NCBI GenBank assembly: GCA_949959185.1
Contig: CATLIX010000016.1
Location: forward strand, 1-58,283
Source: an uncultured Eubacterium sp.
Lineage (GTDB): Bacteria; Bacillota; Clostridia; Lachnospirales; Lachnospiraceae
Direction: 5' to 3'
Length of the DNA stretch: 58,283 nucleotides
Part shown: one piece after another, positions 1 to 7,095 of the stretch
Position numbering within the stretch: position 1 is the first letter of the stretch
Layout: every line of letters begins with the position of its first letter
Translations under genes and position numbers: made by a program
The notes under the pieces: generated by a model
Databases searched by the model: none
What the model saw: only the letters and a program-made list of their open reading frames with translations
What the model was told of the DNA's origin: nothing

Positions 1-502
1 ACACCGGCACTCCGTCTCCCAGAAATACCACGGAGCGGTTCCTCTCGTTGACTTTTGCAATGATTTCCTCAATTCCCACTGCGCACTGAGGTTCCAGAAC
101 CTGCATACCTCCCTCTGTAAATTCATACAGTCCCGTATAGGTCTGATTTCTTCTGGCGTCCATCAGAGGGCATACCATGTCCCGGCTGCCATACATGTTA
201 TAAGCCAGTCCATCCAGAGTGGGTATGTGTATCACAGGCTTTTTCAGGGCAAGGCCCAGACCTTTTGCTGTGGCGGAACCAATGCGCAGACCAGTAAAGG
301 AACCTGGCCCTCCTGCCACTGCCAGGGCGTCCAGCGTATTTACATCCAGTTCTGTCATCCTGACGATTTCGTCCAGCATGGGAAGCAGTGTCTGGGAATG
401 AGTTTTCTTATAATTAACCGTATATTCTGCCAGCAGGTTATCATCTTCCACAACGGCCACTCCTGCCACCAGCCCGGAACTGTCCAGTCCTAATATTTTC
501 AT
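1..502 (-). CDS. tsaB: TsaB, t6A tRNA modification protein (3' end outside window)
   Basis: TsaB is the inactive-ASKHA-fold partner of TsaD in making N6-threonylcarbamoyladenosine at tRNA A37. The product starts MKILGLDSSGLVAGVAV, and the family hallmark GGPGSFTGLRIG is present about 65 residues in, followed by AKGLGLALKKP. The start at 502 is chosen because GAGGT lies just upstream of the ATG and the protein begins with the expected first beta strand. Only the N-terminal 167 codons are in the window. It follows tsaE on the same strand, the usual pairing. The family call rests on motif recognition and synteny. Confidence 0.93.
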   Translation of the reverse strand, partial: MKILGLDSSGLVAGVAVVEDDNLLAEYTVNYKKTHSQTLLPMLDEIVRMTELDVNTLDALAVAGGPGSFTGLRIGSATAKGLGLALKKPVIHIPTLDGLAYNMYGSRDMVCPLMDARRNQTYTGLYEFTEGGMQVLEPQCAVGIEEIIAKVNERNRSVVFLGDGVPV

Positions 503-562
503 TTTGTTACCTCACTTATTGTATCAGGAAATGTCATAAATTTTTTCCTTATGACGTTTTCT

Positions 563-668
563 GCGCCGATTTTTGCCGCGTGCAAACGCAGAATCTATCT
601 TACAAAAATCGTGCGCATCCCCCGGAGGGTTTACAGTAAAGGACAAATTTATTTGTCGTTTACTGTAA
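563..668 (-). repeat. Composite hairpin element, copy A (REP-like)
   Basis: A 17-bp hairpin (arms 631-647 and 652-668, one mismatch, 4-nt loop) overlaps the last codons and stop of tsaE. On the minus strand it is followed by CCCTCCGGGGGATGCGCA and a second structure that pairs CGATTTTTG with CAAAAATCG and contains GCGTGCAAACGC. A related block sits at 6631-6770 in the rib leader. There is no U tract, so it is a poor intrinsic terminator. It is interpreted as a dispersed intergenic repeat that supplies the end of tsaE. Confidence 0.6.
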
Positions 669-1077
669 TTCTGCGGTAATCAAAGCCTTTTTCCAGATCC
701 TTTTCAATTCGGATTTCCTTATAGTGTTCCGGAAGGATTTCCTGAATCAGTTCCGCCCATTCTATAATGGTCAGTCCCTGTCCGTAAAAGTAATCCTCAT
801 ATCCGATTTCTTCCATCTCCTCCACATCTCCAATCCGGTATACGTCAAAATGATAGAAAGGCATTCTGCCTTCTTCATATACCTGAACGATAGTAAAGGT
901 AGGGCTGCAGACCGCATCTTCCACACCCAGCCCCCTGGCAATTCCCTGGGTCAGCACCGTTTTCCCGACGCCCAGGTCTCCCGTCAGGGTATACACCTCT
1001 CCGGGCCTGGCCTGTTCTCCCAGCTTCTGTCCCAGCCGGAAAGTTTCTTCCGGTGAAAATGTTTCTGTTTCCTGCAT
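649..1077 (-). CDS. tsaE: TsaE, t6A synthesis ATPase
   Basis: TsaE is the P-loop ATPase that cycles the TsaB-TsaD complex during t6A37 tRNA modification. The Walker A motif GDLGVGKT is visible about 30 residues in, and SPTF and DVYR follow as expected; the product is about 142 aa, normal for the family. The ATG at 1077 has a GAGG five bases upstream; an ATG at 1095 (six extra residues, no clear ribosome binding site) is the alternative. It lies between the YcxB-like gene and tsaB on the same strand, probably one transcript. Its last codons and stop are formed by one arm of a strong hairpin (631-668), so the extreme C-terminus may have been altered by insertion of that element. Confidence 0.93.
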   Translation of the reverse strand: MQETETFSPEETFRLGQKLGEQARPGEVYTLTGDLGVGKTVLTQGIARGLGVEDAVCSPTFTIVQVYEEGRMPFYHFDVYRIGDVEEMEEIGYEDYFYGQGLTIIEWAELIQEILPEHYKEIRIEKDLEKGFDYRRITVNDK

Positions 1078-1145
1078 AAATTCCTCAATTCTCATATCTC
1101 ATACTATTTCTGAATCATTGCCTGCGTCACTGTTTTCCGGGTCTT

Positions 1146-1655
1146 TTACACCCGAAAGGGATTCAGCTTCAGCCGATAGCCTTCCATATGATTGATGGCA
1201 AGAGCCACCACGGTTTCATATTTCTCTCCCAGCGTTTCTCTGGGAATCACATAGGCATTTATTCTGTTGCTGTAAATCAGAAGATTATTTTTTGTGGAAA
1301 CCATTTTATAAATCTGCTTCCAGGTCAGGTCTCCGGTTTCCTCTCCCTGAGATACATGGACTCCTTTTTCATCAATCCGAAAGTGCAGGGCCTGTTGCAG
1401 CACTTCTGAACTCCTGACCTGTTTTTTCGAGCGCAGATACAGATTGGCCGGCACATAAATCAGAAATACAATTCCCAGCACCACATAAAACACTGTATAA
1501 AATGTGCTCACTTTTCCAAAGGTTATTACAGCGGTAATCAGCACCCATACTCCCACCAGCGTTGCCATAATCCCCTGCATTCCGTGGTAGGCGTGGTACA
1601 GGTTAAACCGGTACATATCTTTCTCCGTGATATTTGTATCAAATTCTACTGACAT
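1146..1655 (-). CDS. YcxB-like membrane protein
   Basis: A 169-aa protein with two membrane segments near residues 30-50 and 55-75. They are followed by a C-terminal soluble domain with the pattern FRIDEKGVHVSQ...GDLTWKQIYKMVST...LLIYSNRINAYVIPR, which is characteristic of the YcxB-like domain. No biochemical role is established for this family. The start is supported by AAGGAGCAGATAAA ahead of the ATG and by a good promoter at 1696-1724. It is the first gene of a probable transcript with tsaE and tsaB. Confidence 0.8.
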   Translation of the reverse strand: MSVEFDTNITEKDMYRFNLYHAYHGMQGIMATLVGVWVLITAVITFGKVSTFYTVFYVVLGIVFLIYVPANLYLRSKKQVRSSEVLQQALHFRIDEKGVHVSQGEETGDLTWKQIYKMVSTKNNLLIYSNRINAYVIPRETLGEKYETVVALAINHMEGYRLKLNPFRV

Positions 1656-1695
1656 TTTATCTGCTCCTTTTCTTCTGGCTTTTAACTTTCGTCAT

Positions 1696-1724
1696 ATTAT
1701 ACTCTTTTTGGAGAGGTATCACAA
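1696..1724 (-). promoter_or_regulatory. Sigma-A promoter for ycxB-like/tsaE/tsaB
   Basis: The minus strand shows TTGTGA, a 17-base spacer and TATAAT. The -10 is 41 bases upstream of the YcxB-like start codon at 1655. Confidence 0.7.
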
Positions 1725-1869
1725 GGGATTTTTCATAATCCCATTTTACAGAGGAAAGGGGAAACCGTCAATATGTTTCAGGATGAACGCCCATATAAAG
1801 CAGAGCGCCCCTGTCCTGATTCATGTGATATGCTAAAATACAGTTACTATTTGGAAGGGACGTGAAAAA

Positions 1870-2397
1870 ATGCCATCATTCGCACAGGACCGCAGAAAAC
1901 AGGAGAAAATGGACGGAATCATTTATGATATGCCGCCTTCTCCCAATTACAGACATGGCGTAATCAACGGCAATGTTTTTGCCATTTTAAAACAGGGATT
2001 AAAGAACAGTCTCTGTCAGGTCTTTATGGAAAATCTGGATTTCAAATACCATCCGGAAGAAAATGACGACTATGTAATTCCTGATATTATGGTGATTTGC
2101 GACAGAAAACATTTAAAAGGCGGCAGCTACAGCGGCGTTCCGAAATTTATTGCAGAAACATTAAGCCCCTCCACTGCTCTGAAAGATAAAACTGCCAAAA
2201 AAGAGGCTTATGAGAAAGCCGGCGTGGAGGAATACTGGATTATCTCCCGGCAGGGAGCCCTGGAAATCTATTATCTGGAAGACGGAGCTTACACGCTGAA
2301 GTACAGTTACATTTGTCAAAAGGGCCTGTGCTGCCAGAGGCGGCAGGCCCTTTTGGTACAAAATGAATCCCGATTTTTTATTTCATGTTCTGAATAA
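1870..2397 (+). CDS. Uma2-family (DUF820) endonuclease-like protein, C-terminus lost
   Basis: Residues 1-147 match the intact Uma2 protein of this window (27044-27601) closely, including [50 protein letters not shown] and GVEEYWI. These are PD-(D/E)XK-like core motifs. After the shared ...YSYI the reading frame leaves the family and runs through the rib-operon terminator hairpin and into antisense of ribH, ending in about 28 unrelated residues. About 40 C-terminal residues present in the other copy are missing. The start has GAAGGGACGTG upstream. Uma2 proteins are often associated with mobile DNA and their function is unclear. This copy is probably a remnant. Confidence 0.75.
   Translation: MPSFAQDRRKQEKMDGIIYDMPPSPNYRHGVINGNVFAILKQGLKNSLCQVFMENLDFKYHPEENDDYVIPDIMVICDRKHLKGGSYSGVPKFIAETLSPSTALKDKTAKKEAYEKAGVEEYWIISRQGALEIYYLEDGAYTLKYSYICQKGLCCQRRQALLVQNESRFFISCSE
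2317..2355 (-). terminator. Intrinsic terminator after ribH
   Basis: 12-bp perfect arms (2317-2328 and 2344-2355) around a 15-base loop, with CCCTTTTG at the 3' end on both strands. The hairpin begins 22 bases after the ribH stop. It is nearly symmetric and could also stop transcripts from the truncated Uma2 gene whose frame crosses it. Confidence 0.75.
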
Positions 2398-2842
2398 GAT
2401 TTACCATTTCGATGGCAGCACATGCCGCATCATAACCTTTATTTCCGGCTTTGGTTCCGGAGCGTTCAATAGCCTGTTCTATATTGTCCGTAGTGACAAC
2501 GCCGAAAATAGTGGGGATTCCGGTCTTCAATCCTACCGTAGCCACACCTTTGCTGACTTCCGCACACACATGGTCGTAATGGCTTGTGGCGCCTTTAATT
2601 ACGGTTCCAAGGCAAACTACTGCGTCGTAATTTCCCGACTCTGCCATTTTCTGAGCGGTCAGGGGAATCTCAAAGGAACCCGGCACCCATGCCAGGGTAA
2701 TATCGTCATCTTTTACCCCGTGGCGAAGCAAAGCGTCCTGTGCGCCGCTTACCAGCTTTGACACGATAAATTCATTAAATCTGGATGCCACAATTCCCAC
2801 TCTGGTTCCGTTTGCTACTACATTTCCTTCCAATACTCTCAT
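2378..2842 (-). CDS. ribH: 6,7-dimethyl-8-ribityllumazine synthase
   Basis: Lumazine synthase joins 5-amino-6-ribitylaminouracil with 3,4-dihydroxy-2-butanone 4-phosphate, the penultimate riboflavin step. The 154-aa length is standard. Visible motifs are VASRFNEFI near the N-terminus, [23 protein letters not shown] with the catalytic His, and [13 protein letters not shown]. It is the last gene of the rib operon, downstream of ribBA by 42 bases, with an intrinsic terminator just after it. Confidence 0.97.
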   Translation of the reverse strand: MRVLEGNVVANGTRVGIVASRFNEFIVSKLVSGAQDALLRHGVKDDDITLAWVPGSFEIPLTAQKMAESGNYDAVVCLGTVIKGATSHYDHVCAEVSKGVATVGLKTGIPTIFGVVTTDNIEQAIERSGTKAGNKGYDAACAAIEMVNLIQNMK

Positions 2843-2884
2843 TACTTTTCCTCTTTTCTTTTTGATATGATACTGATTCGGATT

Positions 2885-4087
2885 TTAATAATCCGTCATG
2901 TGCTGCATTTTGCTCTGTTTTGTTTTCAGATAAAAAACGTCTGTTTTTTTCGCCGGCATCTGGATGGGCACCCGTTCTTCGATGGAAATGCCATAACCGG
3001 AAAGCCCGGTGATTTTCTTCGGATTATTGGTGAGCAGCCGGAGTTTCTCCGCTCCAAGGTCATGGAGAATCTGGGCGCCAATCCCGTAGTCCCGCAAATC
3101 CGGGGCAAAGCCCAGTTCCACGTTGGCTTCCACCGTGTCGAGGCCCTTTTCCTGCAGCTCGTATGCTTTTAATTTATTAATCAGGCCGATTCCCCGGCCT
3201 TCCTGCCGCATGTACAGAAGAATCCCCCGGCCTTCTTCCGAAATGGCTTTCATGGCTGCGTCCAGCTGTTCGCCGCAGTCGCAGCGGTCGGAGCCAAACA
3301 CATCTCCGGTCAGGCACTCGGAATGTACCCGGCACAGCACGGGCTCCCCATTGGCAACATCTCCCATGGTCAGGGCCACATGATGTTCTCCGTTCAGTTT
3401 GTTGACATAACCGTATATTTCAAATTCTCCGTATCTGGTGGGCAGCTTTGCATGAGCTTCCTGATGTACCAGACTGTCCAGCTCCATACGGTAGCGCACC
3501 AGGTCTGCTATGGTAATCACCGTCATCTGAAATTTTTCCGCCAGTTCCAGAAGCTCTGTGGTGCGCATCATGGTTCCGTCTTCCCGCATGATTTCACAGC
3601 ACAGCCCGCTGGGTTTCAGGCCGGCCAGAATTGCCAGATCTACCGTAGCTTCCGTATGGCCGGTACGCTTCAGAACGCCTCCTTCTCTGGATTCCAGCGG
3701 AAACATATGGCCCGGTTTCCGGAAGTCTTCCGGCTTTGCATCATCTTTCATGGCTGCCATAGCTGTTTCCGAGCGTTCAAAAGCTGAAATTCCTGTCTCT
3801 GTATGTATCCCGTCAATAGATATGGTAAATGCGGTCTGATGGTTATCGGTATTCTGTTCCACCATCTGCTTTAATCCAAGTTTCTGGCAGAGTTCTTTAC
3901 TCATGGGCATACAGATTAAGCCTTTTCCGTGAGTTGCCATAAAATTAATATTTTCCGGTGTGGCAAATTCCGTAGCGCAGATAAAGTCTCCTTCGTTTTC
4001 CCGGTCCGGGTCGTCAATTACCATCACGATTTTCCCCTGTCTGATGTCCTCAATGGCCTGTTCGACCGTGTCAGTTTGCTTGCTCAT
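2885..4087 (-). CDS. ribBA: Bifunctional DHBP synthase / GTP cyclohydrolase II
   Basis: This 400-aa fusion starts both branches of riboflavin synthesis. The N-terminal RibB half makes 3,4-dihydroxy-2-butanone 4-phosphate from ribulose 5-phosphate; [10 protein letters not shown] and [12 protein letters not shown] are visible. The C-terminal RibA half opens GTP; the zinc ligands appear in [18 protein letters not shown], and RQEGRGIGL is the nucleotide site. The start at 4087 (MSKQTDTVE) is chosen because GGGAGG lies 9 bases upstream; in-frame ATGs farther upstream would run into ribE. It begins 32 bases after the ribE stop. Confidence 0.97.
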   Translation of the reverse strand: MSKQTDTVEQAIEDIRQGKIVMVIDDPDRENEGDFICATEFATPENINFMATHGKGLICMPMSKELCQKLGLKQMVEQNTDNHQTAFTISIDGIHTETGISAFERSETAMAAMKDDAKPEDFRKPGHMFPLESREGGVLKRTGHTEATVDLAILAGLKPSGLCCEIMREDGTMMRTTELLELAEKFQMTVITIADLVRYRMELDSLVHQEAHAKLPTRYGEFEIYGYVNKLNGEHHVALTMGDVANGEPVLCRVHSECLTGDVFGSDRCDCGEQLDAAMKAISEEGRGILLYMRQEGRGIGLINKLKAYELQEKGLDTVEANVELGFAPDLRDYGIGAQILHDLGAEKLRLLTNNPKKITGLSGYGISIEERVPIQMPAKKTDVFYLKTKQSKMQHMTDY

Positions 4088-4119
4088 TTTCTTTTTCCTC
4101 CCTGTGTGTTGTTTCATAA

Positions 4120-4770
4120 TCAGAAAAATCCATGTTCCATCAGAAAGTTTTCTGTAATTCTGCTTTCCTGTTTTGTTTCTTTTGGAACGGATAAAAGTTT
4201 TTCCACGTATTTTCCAATTATATCGCACTCAATATTGATGGTACTGCCTGTTTTCTTTTCCGTCAGCGCTGTTTCCTGGCGGGTATGGGGAATCACCGAT
4301 ACCTGAAAATCCCCGTCCGTTACCTTCGCCACGGTCAGGCTGATTCCGTCCAGCGCCACGGAACCTTTCTCTACAATATACCGTAACAGTTCCGGCTCTG
4401 CTGCTATGGTATACCAGACTGCGTTTTCCTCCTGCCGGATTCCGGTTACCCTTCCGGTCCCGTCAATATGTCCGGCTACCATATGTCCGCCGAATCTCCC
4501 GTCCGCCGCCATGGCCCGCTCCAGATTTACTGTTCCGGGGACATTTATCTCCGACAGGCTGCTGCGGCGCATGGTTTCCGCCATCACATCTGCGGTAAAA
4601 CCGTCCGCTGCAAGGGAAGTCACGGTCAGACAGATTCCGTTGACTGCAATACTGTCCCCCACCTTCGTTCCTTCCAGTACTTTCCGGCACCGGACTTTGA
4701 TACGGGCAGAAAGAGTTCCTTTTTTTATTTCACAGATTTCTCCTGTTTCTTCTACAATTCCGGTAAACAT
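4120..4770 (-). CDS. ribE: Riboflavin synthase alpha subunit
   Basis: Riboflavin synthase dismutates two lumazine molecules to riboflavin. The 216-aa product begins [10 protein letters not shown], the invariant family start, with GGAGG upstream. It shows the internal duplication of two lumazine-binding barrels (for example ...[12 protein letters not shown] and ...[12 protein letters not shown]). The start codon lies inside the 3' end of ribD (19-base overlap), suggesting translational coupling. The C-terminal tail of about 20 residues after EKLLS is not conserved in my recollection of the family. Confidence 0.96.
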   Translation of the reverse strand: MFTGIVEETGEICEIKKGTLSARIKVRCRKVLEGTKVGDSIAVNGICLTVTSLAADGFTADVMAETMRRSSLSEINVPGTVNLERAMAADGRFGGHMVAGHIDGTGRVTGIRQEENAVWYTIAAEPELLRYIVEKGSVALDGISLTVAKVTDGDFQVSVIPHTRQETALTEKKTGSTINIECDIIGKYVEKLLSVPKETKQESRITENFLMEHGFF

Positions 4771-5918
4771 GCTGTTCCTCCAATCCTGCCTGTGATACAC
4801 AAATCTTTTCCATACTTCATCACCTCTGTCTGCTCAAGCTCCACCGCATCTTCCATTCTGGGAATACCTCTGCCTTCCACCGGAGATCTGGCTTCAGCTC
4901 CCGCCACCAGCTTCGGGGCAATAAAACCATAGACCCGCTGCACCAGCCCCGCCTGCAGGGCAGAGGCGTTCAGAGTTCCTCCCCCTTCCAGAAGAATACT
5001 GTCAATGCCGCGCTCCCCCAGTTTCTGCAGCAGCCAGGAAAGGTCTAACTGATTCTTCTGTTCTTTTTCCGGACTTATCGGAACTTCCAGCAGACGTACC
5101 CCCTGCTGCTCCAGTTTTTTTACCGTTTCTTCTGTCCGCCTTCCTTCTCCTGCGGCCGCTTTGGGATTCCAGGCAACAATTGTTTCTATTTCAGACGCTG
5201 TTCTCACAATCCGGCTGTCCAAAGGAATCCGCAGCCTGGAATCACAGATAATCCGCACCGGATTCCGGCCGCCTTCCATGCGGCAGTTCAGCATGGGATC
5301 ATCCGCCAGCACCGTGCCGATTCCGGCCATAATTCCCCGGTAACGGTTGCGCAGACACTGCACATATGCCCTGGCTTCCTCTCCGGTCACCCATTTGGAA
5401 TCCCCGGTTTCACAGGCAATTTTCCCGTCCAGCGTCATGGCATATTTCATGGCTACGAAGGGCATGTTCTGCTCCATATAGTGAAAGAACACTTCGTTCA
5501 GCGCCCGGCATTCCTGCTCCAGAATTCCGGTTTCCACCGCGATACCATGTTCCCGTAGTATCCGGACGCCCTTTCCCGCTACTTTGGGATTGGAATCCGG
5601 ACAGCCCACATATACCTTCCGAATCTTTTTTTCTATGATAATCTCCGTACAGGGAGGCGTTTTTCCATAATGGCAACATGGCTCCAGATTTACATAAAGC
5701 TCTGCCCCTTCCGGATTTTCCTGACAGTTATTTAAAGCGTTCCGCTCCGCATGAAATCCCCCATACTGCTCATGATAGCCTGCGGCAATTATTTTTCCGT
5801 TTTTCACCACCACACAGCCCACCATGGGATTGGGGGATACTTTCCCCTCTCCCTGTCTGGCCAGATTCAGCACCTGTCTCATATAGTCTTCCGGCGTTTT
5901 CATCCTGTTCTGCTGCAT
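4752..5918 (-). CDS. ribD: Bifunctional pyrimidine deaminase / reductase RibD
   Basis: RibD deaminates and then reduces the pyrimidine product of GTP cyclohydrolase II. The N-terminal deaminase has the zinc motif as FHAERNAL followed by LEPCCHYGKTPPC. The C-terminal reductase begins around PFVAMKYAMTLDGKIA and includes ILLEGGGTLNAS. At 388 aa it is a full-length fusion. AGGAG precedes the start at 5918; an internal ATG at 5903 is less well placed. It is 17 bases downstream of ribU. Confidence 0.97.
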   Translation of the reverse strand: MQQNRMKTPEDYMRQVLNLARQGEGKVSPNPMVGCVVVKNGKIIAAGYHEQYGGFHAERNALNNCQENPEGAELYVNLEPCCHYGKTPPCTEIIIEKKIRKVYVGCPDSNPKVAGKGVRILREHGIAVETGILEQECRALNEVFFHYMEQNMPFVAMKYAMTLDGKIACETGDSKWVTGEEARAYVQCLRNRYRGIMAGIGTVLADDPMLNCRMEGGRNPVRIICDSRLRIPLDSRIVRTASEIETIVAWNPKAAAGEGRRTEETVKKLEQQGVRLLEVPISPEKEQKNQLDLSWLLQKLGERGIDSILLEGGGTLNASALQAGLVQRVYGFIAPKLVAGAEARSPVEGRGIPRMEDAVELEQTEVMKYGKDLCITGRIGGTACLPEL

Positions 5919-5935
5919 TTCTTATTCTCCTGATT

Positions 5936-6565
5936 TTATTTTCTGTATGCTCCTTTTAAAAAGGGAGACAGAGGCTTGTAAATTAACATGGTAATTGCCA
6001 CGCTGAATATTCCCTTGACAAAGGTAAAGGGTGCGTTAAATACAATCAGGCACTGAAAAATATCTTTTACTCCCGGAAAAATCACCTGATATGCCGCCAG
6101 AATGGCTTCTTTGGGCATAAAATTATAGTACACCGGATATACGATGAAATAATTGGAAAAAATACTGATTACCGCCATCAGCACCGCACCTGCAACAGCT
6201 CCGGCAACAGCGCTTTTTCTGCCTTTCCATTTCCGGTAAACCAGTCCTGCAGGAACCACAAAGCTGGCGCCCAGAATAAAATTGGAAAGTTCCCCTACGC
6301 CTCCGGTGGTGGTCATAAACAGATGAAGCAGGTTCTTAATCAGGCAAATGAGCATTCCGCTCACGGGCCCCATGGCAAAAGCCCCCACCAGAGCCGGAAG
6401 CTCCGATAAATCCATTTTTATGAAAGAAGGCATAACCGGTACGGAAAATTCCAGAAACATCAGTATAAAAGCAATGGCCGACAGCATGGCTGTCATGGTC
6501 AGCTTCCAGATATCCCTCTGCTTTGTCTGCTTTCCTAAAGTTGCGGTATTCATGGTATTCATCAT
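5936..6565 (-). CDS. ribU: Riboflavin ECF transporter S component RibU
   Basis: RibU is the membrane substrate-binding subunit that imports riboflavin with a shared ECF module, which is not in this window. The 209-aa product has about six hydrophobic segments and the family signatures FIKMDLSELPALVGAFAMGP and a G-rich loop around TTTGGVGELSNFILG. The start at 6565 follows AAAGGAGAAATTA; upstream in-frame codons belong to the riboswitch leader. As the first gene after the FMN riboswitch terminator it should be repressed when FMN is plentiful, along with the ribD-E-BA-H genes behind it. Confidence 0.93.
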   Translation of the reverse strand: MMNTMNTATLGKQTKQRDIWKLTMTAMLSAIAFILMFLEFSVPVMPSFIKMDLSELPALVGAFAMGPVSGMLICLIKNLLHLFMTTTGGVGELSNFILGASFVVPAGLVYRKWKGRKSAVAGAVAGAVLMAVISIFSNYFIVYPVYYNFMPKEAILAAYQVIFPGVKDIFQCLIVFNAPFTFVKGIFSVAITMLIYKPLSPFLKGAYRK

Positions 6566-6630
6566 TAATTTCTCCTTTCTGCGACAGGTCCGCAGGGGCT
6601 CCCTGAATCCCTCATTCTTGAAGGAGCTGG

Positions 6631-6770
6631 GCGCTTTGCCGCGCGCGAGCGGACTGCCTGGCAATAAATTTCCTCTCCGCGAGCTGCGCATCCCGCCCGG
6701 AGGGCTTTCTCTTATAGGAAATCTATATACTTTAGCACTTCACAGTAACACGGTATTTCCTGTAAGAGAA
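6631..6770 (-). repeat. Composite hairpin element, copy B, in the rib leader
   Basis: Directly after the riboswitch terminator comes a 16-bp hairpin with one wobble (arms 6707-6722 and 6755-6770). On the minus strand it is followed by CCCTCCGGGCGGGATGCGCA and a GC-rich stretch ending CGCGGCAAAGCGC. Order and sequence blocks match copy A at 563-668 while the hairpin sequence itself differs. It lies between the terminator and the ribU ribosome binding site, so it is in the mRNA whenever the riboswitch is on. Confidence 0.55.
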
Positions 6771-6798
6771 AAAAGCCCTGAATCCAAAGATTCAGGGC
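6769..6798 (-). terminator. Expression-platform terminator of the FMN riboswitch
   Basis: A perfect 10-bp hairpin (6775-6784 and 6789-6798, loop of four) is followed by six U residues (6769-6774). It stands about 35 bases downstream of the FMN aptamer, in the right place for FMN-induced termination before ribU. Confidence 0.9.
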
Positions 6799-6831
6799 AC
6801 ATAAAAACCACATGCATAATAAAACACAATC

Positions 6832-6985
6832 TTCTTCTCCCATCCAGACTGTACTGTCGGTTTTGGATTCTCACCAAATCATGCCCTGCGGCTCACGGAC
6901 TTGCCCTCTGAGGGGTATCACCGTCGGTCGGGAATTCTTTCCGGAATTATCTGTAAACCTTCTGAAAGTCACCCTGCCCTGAAGA
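6832..6985 (-). promoter_or_regulatory. FMN riboswitch (RFN element)
   Basis: The minus strand carries the RFN consensus blocks in order: GGGCAGGGTGA, AATTCCCGACCGACGGT, GCAAGTCCGTGAGC, GATTTGGTGAGAATCCAAAA, CCGACAGTACAGTCTGGATG and GGGAGAAGA. This aptamer binds FMN. It sits between a consensus promoter (7008-7036) and a terminator (6769-6798), upstream of all five rib genes. Confidence 0.97.
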
Positions 6986-7007
6986 ACTTTATTTAATTTA
7001 CGGTCTT

Positions 7008-7036
7008 ATTCTACTCCTGGCTGAACATTCTGTCAA
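7008..7036 (-). promoter_or_regulatory. Promoter of the rib operon
   Basis: TTGACA, a 17-base spacer and TAGAAT on the minus strand, placed so that transcription starts just upstream of the FMN aptamer. Confidence 0.85.
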
Positions 7037-7066
7037 CTGACATATTTTAGTATGTGTCAGATTTTG

Positions 7067-7095
7067 TGACAGGGAAGCCTGAGGTTTCCCTGTCA
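7067..7095 (-). terminator. Hairpin directly after tex
   Basis: 10-bp perfect arms TGACAGGGAA/TTCCCTGTCA begin at the base after the tex stop codon. The following bases are CAAAATCTG rather than a U run, so termination is likely but inefficient, or the hairpin protects the 3' end. Confidence 0.5.
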
